Below, piece by piece: positions 50,103-62,800 of a stretch of 64,000 nt of DNA (position 1 is its first letter; every line of letters starts with the position of its first letter). The position numbers were made by a program, and so were the translations under genes. The stretch is from Gibbula magus (Eukaryota > Mollusca > Gastropoda > Trochida > Trochidae). The stretch spans positions 83,899,436-83,963,435 of the forward strand of contig OW388291.1 in NCBI GenBank assembly GCA_936450465.1. Reading direction: 5' to 3'. The notes under the pieces were generated by a model that did no database searches, was not told the DNA's origin, and saw only the letters and a list, made by a program, of their open reading frames with translations.

Positions 50103-53100
50103 ATGGAATCGAATGGAACTGCAAGAAATTTACGGCAGAGGAAAGTTAATCCCACGCCAAATCCTGAGAGAGAATCAGTAGATGACGACGCAAAACACAA
50201 TACGATTGCTTCACAGGGGTATGTAGAAACCACTGTGATAAGGAATAGTATGTAGTGCGTAATGCTATTCGTTTATGTTATTGTTTAGAAAGTAAACAAA
50301 CTTATGTTTATCTGAGAAATTAATAACAGCTATATTGTGTAACAGAACAGTGGTGTGTTCATAAATAAATGAAGGAATGCTGGTAGTCATACACGATGTT
50401 GACATTTATAATATTAGCTGATAAACAGTAACACACATAATCCTGAAAAACGATCAGAAACCTCGTTAAGAACTAAACAAGAACATTTGTATTAATAATA
50501 AAGTGGTTAAATTGCTGCCCACTGTCTCTTCCGGACTGAACTGTATCACACCTCACGCCTTAGCCCGAAACTTCTGTCGCCTGAATGCTTACACAGCGAG
50601 TCGCATACAATGGCCCATTGAATGAAGTTGCTGTTATAGCCTCTTGACCTACTCACTCTTTAGTCCAACTTCCCAATGCAAGGCATAACTCTTTCCAGTC
50701 TCAATTACTGGCTGATTTAGGCCTTGCAGTATTTCCTTACAAAATCTGTGTTTAGAAATCCAGGCCCGCTATGCATTTCTGGTGCAGCGATTCACTGTGT
50801 TGACACAACAAAGCAAGGGAAATACCGCAAGGGTTAAATCAGCCAGTAATGCAAACTGGCAAGAGTTATGCCTTGCGTTTGGAAGTTGTCTTTAGTCCTG
50901 AATTCTACTTCTTTCAGGTGTGCATTCATCTCTCTGAAAGTTGAGGATATCTGAATAAATCTAAATACAGTTGAAAACGTTTTTAGAAAATGAATTGAAT
51001 TAAAAATCAGATTGAAGTTAAAAACAAGCTTGAAATAATGAAACACTTTAATGACCCGTCATTGAAATTGGGAAAAACATATATAAAAGTTTAAATTTCC
51101 TAGTATGGTGTGGTCAATCAATGACGCCGTTTTTCAAGAAGTATGGTGTCCACCATATCGAAGCTAAAGTGGTGGTTTATAGTTGATGTAAATAATATTT
51201 ATATGTGAGAACATTACTCAATCTTTTTTAGGAGATAATTTGAAATTCAATTGGAATATTCCTTTAAATAACATTAAAAGCCACACACTTGCACACCTTT
51301 GCTACTCCACTTGTGTCCACAAACTTCTCACATTTGTAACTTCTCCAGAGTTCTTAGTGGGGTTGTGACCCAGGGTATGAAAGTGTAGCGGAACGTATAC
51401 GTTTTACCCTGGGACAGGATGGAATATTACAGGAATTGGGATTTTCTTCAAATTTAGTATCAAGTCATGTTTTGTTATACACTTAGATTGGACGTTTTTG
51501 GACTCGGCTTGTGTTTTTCTTGGAGAACAGCTTATTTTAGTTTTTAACATCAAACAATGCCTATTGGTCTATTTCTTTAACCCTTAACATGCGGGCGACG
51601 GAATAATCCGGGCGGGCTATAAGCGATTCGTAGGTACTCCAGTACGGATCCCGGATCGCTTACTTAGAAGAATTCACGCCTGTCTATGTACTGGGCTAGC
51701 CTCCATACCGGGTCCCGAGTCGATTGTTTCCGCGACTCGCTGCATGAGAATGGCTGTATTTATGCCTCGCAGCCCGCAATGAGAATAAAACTTTCTTCAG
51801 TGTCTGGTCAGAACGTCCAGCAAAATTCACACCAATTTGCGTGTGCATTGTTGACCCGTAACGCATCGATAATTAGCTTTACAAAAGGCCAATTTTGTCC
51901 TGCTTCGCTCCGATGGCTACACTGCCCGGCTGCTAATTAGCACCTAAGTGTCTGCACTGCCCCGGGGTGAGATAGGCCCGTACAGGCTTATCTGTCTCGC
52001 ATCCCGCCACATGGGCAGATAGCCTATGCTTATCTGTCTCGCATCTCGCCACATGGGCAGATAGCTTCTAATTACGGGAAGATATTGCGATAAGCTACCT
52101 TTCTCTCGCACTTCGTATCATATGAACCAATTGGTTGTTTTCATTTTTTTTTATACCAAAATAAAGAGGAAAGAATGGCCTTTATTCCCATATAAAAATC
52201 GCAATTGCGCTAACATAACTGAAAATACAGCAATCGCACAGAGATAGGCGACTTTCGCACTTTTGAATTTTGATACATGTGGCGCATTTACCCCAACATG
52301 CCTCGGCGCTCTATTTCTAAGAAACTACTTGGGATATTTTCATAATTTTTTTATCAGTATATAGATAAAAGAATTGTCTTCAATTCCATATAAAATACGT
52401 GTATTTTCGGCAATAACTTTTGATGCGCCAGGTGTCGCGCAGAAGGTGATATTCGGCTTTGAATAAGTGGCGCTCTTAGCATATACCATCATTACGGGCT
52501 TTATAACTTGTGAACCGCAAGTCCGATTTTTATAATTTTTACATCATTGTAAAGAGAAAAACATTGTCTTCAATTCCATGTATAATGCGCATGTTTTCGG
52601 GAAGAACTCTGCATGCGCAAAGCGCCGCGCCAAAAGGTATACTTTTTCGCACTTCATAACTTTTGAACCGCAAGTCCGATTTTTATAATTTTTACATCAT
52701 TGTAAAGAGAAAAACATTGTCTTTAATTCCAGATATAATGCGCATGTTTTTGGGAAGAACTATGCATGCGCGAAGAGCCGCAATATTGATGTACGCATAA
52801 GTGAAGAAGTATGATAATATATAACTAAAATACTGTTCTTTTGATACGCAAATATAGAGCTTTATAAACGATGAACAACTGTCATGACGGAATTTTGTTT
52901 CCAGTTTTGGAAAAAAAAATATAACATAAAAGTGAAAATATATTTGAGTACGGGACCCGCCGCTCGGGGAAAAGCCTTTTCGTGGGAATATTTTCTCAGG
53001 AAAATATTTCACTTTTCGGAGTTTCTAAAAATGCGTGAACATTTTTGTTACTGATGCCATTTGCGAAAGGTTTTTATTTCTAAAATTCAAATGCGAGGGC

Positions 53101-56100
53101 GCACCTTTCCAAACCATTTGAATTGAATTTATTATTTTATCTTTTACATTATTGAATAAAAGACGTTTCATTCAATAAGATTTGAAGAATTATTTATATG
53201 TGTAGCGGACTGAACTGAGCAGATGGAGAATTTGATTCCTCACCACTTTTATTACCAAAGTTCTTTTGTATCACAATTACTTTTTTAGGTATTAGTTTTT
53301 TCGTGAGCAGGGGAATTTCCGACGGGATTCGCCATGACATAATGAGAAAAAATTCCCATGAACATGGGCGTGGTCCGTCATCTTCGGGACCGATCCACAA
53401 GTATAAATATCTACCGGGGGGTGCGAGGACCCCCCCGCTTTTGGTCGCCACCCCCCAAACTTTTTGTGCAAATTATTTTTTTGTTTCTACTTTGAAATAA
53501 AGGTTCGTGTCATTCCGAGGTATGAAGGTTTCTGCTATATATGTCGAGAGGGCATGGGAACCCATTCCCAATAGAATCCGGGGTTCGTCCCATAGGATTG
53601 TTCCTCGGAGTCTCTCGTTCTCAAAAGAGAACATGGGAAACCTGTCCCGCGATTGAATCCGGGGTCCGCCGCGGAAGACGGGGACGGGAATTCCCGGAGA
53701 GCATGGGAGTTTGCTCCCATGGGTCCGGGCTCCGCCTCGAGAGACCGCTCCTTGGATGCTCTGCTTCTCGAAAAGAGAAGTCATTCGGCAACTGACAACC
53801 CGAGCTTCCCTGACATAGTAGTTTATTTTCCGGGCCTCGCGCCCGGTGCTACACGTCGCCGAGGAAATCAGAAAATGGTCCGTTTGACATATGCGTCGGA
53901 AAAATCGGCGCGATGTCAGAAGCCGTTGGTGCCGTCGGCGCTTGCGGCGCAGTCGTCCTAGATGCGCCGGGAGGTTCTGAAACTGGCAAATGAACGTCCA
54001 TGAAGCTCACATTCATTATCTCTGTATGTTTATTGTCTCCAATCACATGTTATATGTTGCATACATCTAACGCATTTTCAATCATTTACAGGTTGAAGCA
54101 GAATGCTGCGCGGACGTGGACGCAAGGCCCTGCGACGGCCTAGGACGTTGCATACTAGGACACGCAGCTTTGAAGCCGTTACAAGCGACGACGACTTCAT
54201 CAACGAGATCCATGCTGATGAAGCCTCTGATATGGAGTCAACTGACAGTGATGGTAGCAGTGGTTTAGACAGTGATGATGCATATGATCGGGACACTGTA
54301 ATAGATAGTGAACATGGTGACACAGATGCTCTGAGTGATATAGAGACAGAGATTGCCAGAAAGATTCTAGCCGCCGGTAATTCCACCGAAGAAGACTTTA
54401 GTGGTTTTGAGGAGGAGTTTGCCGAAATACCACAATATAATCATGATAATTCACAGACGTTTGATGAGTGGGTGGATGGTCCGCGGCCACGTGTAAACTT
54501 GCCTTTCACTGGTCAAACTGGGTTGCGCCAGTTCATAGAACTTCCTGAGAACCCTGAACCTATTGACTTTTTCAATTTGTTTATACATAATGATGACTAT
54601 GAGGATATGGCAACGGAAACCAATAGATATTTCAAACAAGCAATGGAGGACAAAATTCTAAGACCCCGTTCAAGAATGCAATTATGCAACAGTGGCAAGA
54701 CACTAATGCAGAAGAGATGAAGGTATTTGTAGCCATGACAATTGCCATGTCATTGGTTGTGCAGAGAAACTTTGCTGATTACTGGTCAACAAGTGATGTT
54801 ACCTCAACGCCTTTCTTCGCCAAGTGCATGCCCCGAGACAGGTTTTGGCTTCTTATAACCTACCTACACTTGGCTGACAACAGGAGGATGCCGGGCCGTA
54901 ACACCCCGTGCTTTTCACCAATAAATAAACTGGGACACTTGTATAACCGGATAGTTCACCGTTTTTCAAGAGTGTATAAACCGCATCAAAACATTTCAGT
55001 CGACGAGGGCATGGTGCCCTGGAAAGGTAACTTATCTTTCAAAGTTTATCTTCCCGACAAGCCTAAGAAGTATGGGATAAAGGCTTTCATGTTGTGTGAC
55101 TCACACAACGGATACGTTTGCAAGTTCAAACTCTACACTGGAAAAACGAATGAACCGGTTTCTGAAGGTGGCAAAACTTATGATGTAGTCATGGACTTGG
55201 TGAACGACTACGTTGGACAGGGGCATCACATCTTTATGGACAACTACTATTCGTCCACAAATCTGTACATAAATTTGTGGGAGCGGGGAATAGGTGCCAC
55301 GGGGACGTTGAGAGCCAATCGAAAGGGACTTCCTGATTCAGTCAAGAAACCTAAAAAGAAAGCCAAGCAAGGGGACATGACAGTTTCTCACAACCATGGC
55401 CTACTCGTTCTTCGCTACGAAGATAGAAAATCAGTGCTTCTCATGTCTACTGTTGAAGATACACAACTTGAACAAACAGGGAAGAAGAACCGGGCAACAG
55501 GGGAACCAGTTCTCAAGCCGCGCATTGTAACAACGTACAACAAGTACATGGGAGGTGTTGATCGGGCCGACCAGATGTTGTCGTACACGCCGTTCCGAGT
55601 GAAGACCCTGAAGTGGTGGAAACGGGTTTGGTTTCACGTTCTCAACGTTGCCATGTTGAACTCTTACATCGTTTATAAAGAATACAGCAAAGATAAACCT
55701 CTAAAAACAAGTCGGGAATACAGGAAGGCTTTGGCGCAACATATAGTAACATTTGCGGACAAGGAACAAGTTCCATCACTTTGCAGACGTCCCCGTGGTC
55801 GGCCGAGCACGAGCGACGAGAGTGTCACTCGTCTTCATGGACGTCACTTTCCGACGAAGATTGAGCCTGTCGGAAGGAAGAAAAACGTCACAAGGATGTG
55901 TGTGGTATGCTCTAAGGCAAAACGCGCCGTCCTCGCAAAACAGATTGAAGAAGGCAATGGGCCAGCAAGGAAGAAAAAACGAGTAGGCAGAGAGTCTTCT
56001 TATGAATGTACAGATTGTAATGTTTCTCTGTGCGCCGCACCATGCTTCAAACTGTACCACACCGCCACTGACTATTCCAGGGCTTACATCACTGCCACGG

Positions 56101-58853
56101 AAAAAGAAAGAAATGAAGAAGGGAATGAAGAAGAAGAAAATTGAAAGTAAAGAGAGCCGAAGTGTGGACAACCAGTATATACACATTATATACATACCTT
56201 GTTAGGTCCCTAAAGCTGTTCTGCGCACAACCGCAGGTAAATATTGTGTATATTTGTACGTAAATGCATTGTAATTTCATTGTAATACATGTCATTGCAA
56301 ATAAAATATTTTTTATTTTATCAAAGAGACAGAGAAAGTGAATGCGAGCTTTCATTGGAAGTTCAGCCAGAACCGCATCATAAAAAACACCCATAAATGC
56401 TGAACCGGGTGGCCGATTTTCATAAAACTTACATGGGGTAAAGAGGAAAGATTCGGCTTTGATTCAATATAAAATTTATACATGCGCACGAAAAAATAAA
56501 GTTGCGGCACGTGCCCCGATATGCGCGATAGTCAAAAAGTTGCCTCAAAGTACCGAGGGTACCTTCATTTGGCCCGCTATAGCTTCCGAACGAAGTTGCG
56601 CATTTTTTTTCTTTTTACATCGTCGTAAAGAGCAATAAATTGTCTTCAATTCCATGTATCATATGTATATGCGCAGCGAAAAATAAACATGCGGCAAATG
56701 ATGCGCCAGATGTCGCAAAAAGTTAGTTTTTCAAAAATGAATTTTCTAAGTACTGGGGGTGCCTTCCTTACGCTCTTCATATATTGCGAACCATTTGACG
56801 TATTCCAATAATGTTTATATCATTGTAAAGAGGAATAAATTGTCTTCAAGTACATACGTGTTTCGCATGCGCGCGAAATAATTTACGATTTTATAAAGCT
56901 GGAAATAAAGACAAACTTTACACCGCGCAACATGTATTGCGTTCGCCGCGGTGATTAGTGTATGCTGTGCTCATTAGTACCCATTAGTTCCACGCGCGCT
57001 CGGCTCTGGCACCCTCGAGGAGGTCTCGAGGAGGTCTCGAGGAGGTAACGGTACTGTAATTAGCACAGTCCCGGGGGGACCAAGCAGTGCCAGTAACTTG
57101 GTGCGCGTCGGGACCATTCACGTGGTACTGTCGGGGTAGCGTCACTCTCCTTTGGTTGGTTATATTTTCTGAACCGTAAGTCGTATTCTAATAATTTTTA
57201 CGTCATTGTAAAGAGGAATAAACTATCTACAAGCACATATAAATTTCGCAATATGCGCGCTCAGGAGTTTTGATTTCATGAAGCTGGAAATAAAGACAAA
57301 CTTTAGATGACAATAGAATTATAACCATAGGTCGCATTCTAATATTTTTTATATCATTGTAAAGACAAACATCTGGTCTTCAAGTCCATATAAAAATTTC
57401 AGTAGCGCGCTCCAAATTCATGATGTTATAAGGCCCGAATTAAAGACAATCTTTACAAAGTAATAGAAAAGTAAAGAAAAATCGTAAAAAAATAATTCAA
57501 AGATGCGGGTATAAAGCAACCATTTGTGTACGGGTGCCGCGACTTGAATTTGTATTCAACGCCCGTATATAGCCCGTATTCGCCATGTAGATGCGGTATA
57601 TTTCGTAAAAACGGTACCGGAATCGCCGCCTGGAAATTCCGCCAGCAGAGCTCGTTAGTGCCTAAGCTCAAACTACTGCTGCGAGCTGCGAGCCTGTAAA
57701 TTCCGCCACAGGGGCTAAAAAGGGTAAAATATATATACGCAACGTAAGGGTTAAAATTGATTGTTCGTTTATTTTCAGATGGGGAGCATTTGTTATAGCA
57801 TTCCTACTGGCAACAGGGTTATTGCTTGTGTTAATCCTTGTCATCTTACCATCCCCAATCAATCCAGTACCATACACGTGAGTTGTATATAATGTTTTAA
57901 ATATGTATATATTTAATTGTTCTTTTTTATTCCTAGAAGCTACTAGGAGTGTGTAATATAACTGGTATTATGAGTATATTGGTATACAGTCAACCCGCGA
58001 TAATCCGGCCACCGATAATCCGAATCTCGCAGTTTCAGAACTGTAGGAAGATGTAACCAAACTAATCTCTATAGTAGTCCTCAGTACTCAGTAGTCCGAA
58101 CATTTCACTATCCGAACGTTTTTGATGAAAAACGGAAGCGTTCGGATTATCGAGGCCTGACTGTATACCAGTTTTAGATTGTTCAATACAATGATTGCAA
58201 TATGTTTTAATAATTTTAAGTGAAGTATGTACATATATCAAAAGAATATCTTGTTCTAATGTAAACTTGCAGGTTTTAATTGCTCTTGATGTGCAAGAAC
58301 ATTTGTTGGGCTGTATTACAAGTGAAAGTTCCTGTTTTGGAATCTACTGTATCAAATTTGATTTTGATCTTTTTGAGAAATATCCTGTAATTTGAAAGCT
58401 CTGTAAGATATTTCATCTAAAATATAATGTTAAACAGCATTTATAAGTGTAAAACTTTAAAACAAGGTTCATTCAATATATTGCAATATTATTGCAATCC
58501 AGAGGCTTTGTATTACAATATATCGCAATAAAAAATTTAGTGAAATATCCAACCCTAGAAGCTACCTATTTCTAGATCGTTTCTTATTGTATACATGTTG
58601 TAGATGTGATGAATAATGTGTGATGACCATGTGATAGATAAGTTTGAATAGTAAGGTGTTTACTAGATGCAGCGCCAAAATACCATGTCAGATTCAAAAT
58701 AAGATTCAATGATGTCAGTTTCCTTCTAATACTACAGGATGCCTCCTGCTCCAGAGTTTACAGGGGCTCTCTTGGCTAACGAGAGACTGACAGAGGCAGA
58801 GCGCTTATATGAGAATGAGGTTATCGGACCTGAGTCACTGGTTTCAGATGGCA
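50103..58853 (+). CDS. APMAP: Adipocyte plasma membrane-associated protein (APMAP), first three coding exons
   Basis: Exons 50103-50218, 57779-57877 and 58738-58853 (GT/AG; phases 2, 2, 1) join to 110 codons. Exon 1 starts MESNGTARNLRQRKVNP, a short basic/acidic cytosolic tail. Exon 2 gives a hydrophobic signal anchor (FVIAFLLATGLLLVLILVIL, about residues 42-61) followed by PSPINPVPY. Exon 3 gives PPAPEFTGALLANERLTEAE and RLYENEVIGPESLVSDG, matching the human SPIDPQP and QAERLFENQLVGPES region. The family is a type II membrane protein with a six-bladed strictosidine-synthase-like propeller and arylesterase activity. The propeller exons lie beyond the window. Intron 1 (7.5 kb) and the next intron each hold a piggyBac element. 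Confidence 0.88.
50660..50892. mobile_element. Small foldback MITE in APMAP intron 1
   Basis: GCAAGGCATAACTCTT (about 50678) and ACTGGCTGATTTA (about 50708) mirror TAAATCAGCCAGT (about 50835) and AAGAGTTATGCCTTGC (about 50861). Arms are about 75 bp and diverged by a few bases. Confidence 0.7.
51581..57750 (+). mobile_element. Full-length piggyBac element, copy 1 (6.17 kb)
   Basis: TTAA flanks both ends (51577-51580 and 57751-57754). The terminal 13-mers are CCCTTAACATGCG at the left and, in complement, CCCTTACGTTGCG at the right, typical of piggyBac. A GC-rich region upstream of the ORF (53530-53960) holds degenerate units of about 100 bp. A diverged unit with CATTGTAAAGAG and TTGTCTTCAATTCCAT recurs near both ends, always in the same direction. 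CTTATCTGTCTCGCATC is duplicated at about 51989/52029, and CTCGAGGAGGT is repeated at about 57015-57047. The element sits in APMAP intron 1, in the gene's orientation. Confidence 0.92.
54103..56144 (+). pseudogene. piggyBac transposase, copy 1, frameshifted
   Basis: It is nearly identical to the intact copy at 63502-61469, but the sequence GAATGCA is followed by an extra ATTATGCA (about 54681-54688), which shifts the frame after residue 192. The first frame stops at 54720. The second frame is open from 54684 to 56144 and keeps all three catalytic Asp motifs (SVDEGMVPW, IFMDNYYSS, YMGGVDRAD) and the Cys-rich C-terminus. One residue near the C-terminus differs from copy 2 (CSKAKR here, CSKAKH there). 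A truncated N-terminal product and, from an internal ATG, a catalytic-domain product are conceivable but unproven. Confidence 0.9.
57987..58163. mobile_element. Pogo/Tigger-like MITE in APMAP intron 2
   Basis: CAGTCAACCCGCGATAATCCG at the left mirrors CGGATTATCGAGGCCTGACTG at the right. TA dinucleotides flank it (57985-57986 and 58164-58165). It is 177 bp with no coding content. The end sequence fits pogo-family MITEs. Confidence 0.8.
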
Positions 58854-58910
58854 GTAAGGGAATTTATTTTCAATTTTTTTTTAATATGGTTGTTCTCTGT
58901 GCAATCAATT

Positions 58911-59487
58911 CAGGCCTACCAAAGAAAATTTGAATTGCAACGAAAAACATTGAAATGTACACATAAAGACACGAATCTGCATCGTAAATTAGTAATACGG
59001 AATGAAAAAAAGCGAATCTGAACAAAAATGGAACGATCAGCGATTATTAATACACGAGAACATGAATTGAAAGACGCGAAGCACAACACTATAACTGCGC
59101 ATACGTTGTCCAATTCGAAAATGGCGGATGAAAGTTTGACTCCTTCGACTGGGAAGTTAAAATGCCTTTTCTGCTTCTTACATCTTATATTAATGGTGTT
59201 TTATGAATTAAAGAAGGGTGGAAATGGTGTACTAAAATGTTCATGAAATAAATAATCAACCTTCATCACATCAGAGAAATGTCATGTTTTGCTTCGCTTT
59301 GGTTTAGTGTTGCGCTTCGCATCTTTCATTTCTCATCCTCGTGTATTTATAATTGTCGATTGTCTCATTTGTGTGCAGATTCGCTTCTTTTCATTCCGTA
59401 TCGCTTAATTCACGATGCACATTCGTGTCTTTATGTGTGCATTTTGATTCTTTTAGTTGCAATTCAAATTTTTTTTTGGTAGGCCTG
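58911..59487. mobile_element. 577-bp foldback MITE with ~190-bp arms and CAATT duplication
   Basis: CAGGCCTACCAAA at the left mirrors TTTGGTAGGCCTG at the right. The arms continue inward through ACACATAAAGACACGAAT and TACACGAG...AAAGACGCGAAGC and their complements. CAATT lies outside both ends (58906-58910 and 59488-59492). It begins 58 bp after the APMAP exon 3 end. Confidence 0.8.
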
Positions 59488-59865
59488 CAATTGAAGCCAA
59501 TGTTTAATGATGGTGTTAGTGAGAGATATACCCATACTTTTCCGAGTGTATCGAATGATACCCTACACTTTTCCCCGTGGGTAAAGTACACTGTACCCCA
59601 TTTACAGTCGAGTGTAAGCGGATACTATTTCATAATATTTCTAAACAAATACAAGCTTGTGTATGAAACGCACAACCCAAATACAGCCTCAGCAGCATGT
59701 GCTGCGTTGTATGGTTACCCATGTTTGGGGCTCGAAATCTAATTGATATGGCCCAATGACGGTATTGTCAACGCAGATGCATGTGCATCTTGCTGAAATG
59801 TACAGCTAACTCAGTGCTCCAGATAAGCTGCGTATCTGCGTATTTTACGCAATGAAATCATTTAA

Positions 59866-62800
59866 CCCTTACGTTGCGTATATATATTTTACCCTTTTTA
59901 GCCCCTGTGGTGGAATTTACAGGCTCGCAGCTCGCAGCAGTAGTTTGAGCTTAGGCACTAACGAGCTCTGCTGGCGGAATTTCCAGGCGGCGATTCCGGT
60001 ACCGTTTTTACGAAATATACCGCATCTACATGGCGAATACGGGCTATATACGGGCGTTGAATACAAATTCAAGTCGCGGCACCCGTACACAAATGGTTGC
60101 TTTATACCCGCATCTTTGAATTATTTTTTTACGATTTTTCTTTACTTTTCTATTACTTTGTAAAGATTGTCTTTAATTCGGGCCTTATAACATCATGAAT
60201 TTGGAGCGCGCTACTGAAATTTTTATATGGACTTGAAGACCAGATGTTTGTCTTTACAATGATATAAAAAATATTAGAATGCGACCTATGGTTATAATTC
60301 TATTGTCATCTAAAGTTTGTCTTTATTTCCAGCTTCATGAAATCAAAACTCCTGAGCGCGCATATTGCGAAATTTATATGTGCTTGTAGATAGTTTATTC
60401 CTCTTTACAATGACATAAAAATTATTAGAATACGACTTATGGTTCAGAAAATATAACCAACCAAAGGAGAGTGACGCTACCCCGACAGTACCACGTGAAT
60501 GGTCCCGACGCGCACCAAGTTACTGGCACTGCTTGGTCCCCCCGGGACTGTGCTAATTACAGTACCGTTACCTCCTCGAGACCTCCTCGAGACCTCCTCG
60601 AGGGTGCCAGAGCCGAGCGCGCGTGGAACTAATGGGTACTAATGAGCACAGCATACACTAATCACCGCGGCGAACGCAATACATGTTGCGCGGTGTAAAG
60701 TTTGTCTTTATTTCCAGCTTTATAAAATCGTAAATTATTTCGCGCGCATGCGAAACACGTATGTACTTGAAGACAATTTATTCCTCTTTACAATGATATA
60801 AAAATTATTGGAATACGTCAAATGGTTCGCAATATATGAAGAGCGTAAGGAAGGCACCCCCAGTACTTAGAAAATTCATTTTTGAAAAACTAACTTTTTG
60901 CGACATCTGGCGCATCATTTGCCGCATGTTTATTTTTCGCTGCGCATATACATGTGATACATGGAATTGAAGACAATTTATTGCTCTTTACGATGATGTA
61001 AAAAGAAAAAAAATGCGCAACTTCGTTCGGAAGCTATAGCGTGCCAAATGAAGGTACCCTCGGTACTTTGAGGCAACTTTTTGACTATCGCGCATATCGG
61101 GGCACGTGCCGCAACTTTAGTTTTTCGTGCGCATGTATAAATTTTATATTGAATCAAAGCCGAATCTTTCCTCTTTACCCCATGTAAGTTTTATGAAAAT
61201 CGGCCACCCGGTTCAGCATTTATGGGTGTTTTTTATGATGCGGTTCTGGCTGAACTTCCAATGAAAGCTCGCATTCACTTTCTCTGTCTCTTTGATAAAA
61301 TAAAGAATATTTTATTTGCAATGACATGTATTACAATGAAATTACAATGCATTTATGTACAAATATACACAATATTTACCTGCGGTTGTGCGCAGAACAG
61401 CTTTAGGGACCTAACAAGGTATGTATATAATGTGTATATACTAGTCCACACTTCGGCTCTCTTTACTTTCAATTTTCTTCTTCTTCATTCCCTTCTTCAT
61501 TTCTTTCTTTTTCCGTGGCAGTGATGTAAGCCCTGGAATAGTCAGTGGCGGTGTGGTACAGTTTGAAGCATGGTGCGGCGCACAGAGAAACATTACAATC
61601 TGTACATTCATAAGAAGACTCTCTGCCTACTCGTTTTTTCTTCCTTGCTGGCCCATTGCCTTCTTCAATCTGTTTTGCGAGGACGGCGTGTTTTGCCTTA
61701 GAGCATACCACACACATCCTTGTGACGTTTTTCTTCCTTCCGACAGGCTCAATCTTCGTCGGAAAGTGACGTCCATGAAGACGAGTGACACTCTCGTCGC
61801 TCGTGCTCGGCCGACCACGGGGACGTCTGCAAAGTGATGGAACTTGTTCCTTGTCCGCAAATGTTACTATATGTTGCGCCAAAGCCTTCCTGTATTCCCG
61901 ACTTGTTTTTAGAGGTTTATCTTTGCTGTATTCTTTATAAACGATGTAAGAGTTCAACATGGCAACGTTGAGAACGTGAAACCAAACCCGTTTCCACCAC
62001 TTCAGGGTCTTCACTCGGAACGGCGTGTACGACAACATCTGGTCGGCCCGATCAACACCTCCCATGTACTTGTTGTACGTTGTTACAATGCGCGGCTTGA
62101 GAACTGGTTCCCCTGTTGCCCGGTTCTTCTTCCCTGTTTGTTCAAGTTGTGTATCTTCAACAGTAGACATGAGAAGCACTGATTTTCTATCTTCGTAGCG
62201 AAGAACGAGTAGGCCATGGTTGTGAGAAACTGTCATGTCCCCTTGCTTGGCTTTCTTTTTAGGTTTCTTGACTGAATCAGGAAGTCCCTTTCGATTGGCT
62301 CTCAACGTCCCCGTGGCACCTATTCCCCGCTCCCACAAATTTATGTACAGATTTGTGGACGAATAGTAGTTGTCCATAAAGATGTGATGCCCCTGTCCAA
62401 CGTAGTCGTTCACCAAGTCCATGACTACATCATAAGTTTTGCCACCTTCAGAAACCGGTTCATTCGTTTTTCCAGTGTAGAGTTTGAACTTGCAAACGTA
62501 TCCGTTGTGCGAGTCACACAACATGAAAGCCTTTATCCCATACTTCTTAGGCTTGTCGGGAAGATAAACTTTGAAAGATAAGTTACCTTTCCAGGGCACC
62601 ATGCCCTCGTCGACTGAAATGTTTTGATGCGGTTTATACACTCTTGAAAAACGGTGAACTATCCGGTTATACAAGTGTCCCAGTTTATTTATTGGTGAAA
62701 AGCACGGGGTGTTACGGCCCGGCATCCTCCTGTTGTCAGCCAAGTGTAGGTAGGTTATAAGAAGCCAAAACCTGTCTCGGGGCATGCACTTGGCGAAGAA

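Noticed and set aside
51686..51940. 84-residue open frame in the left part of piggyBac copy 1
   Set aside because: No domain, lies in subterminal repeat DNA and no similar frame supports coding.
53541..53961. Open frames (84 and 102 residues) upstream of the piggyBac transposase
   Set aside because: They overlap in different frames over GC-rich hairpin repeats and are mirrored in copy 2 without a conserved protein signature; more likely untranslated leader or promoter sequence.
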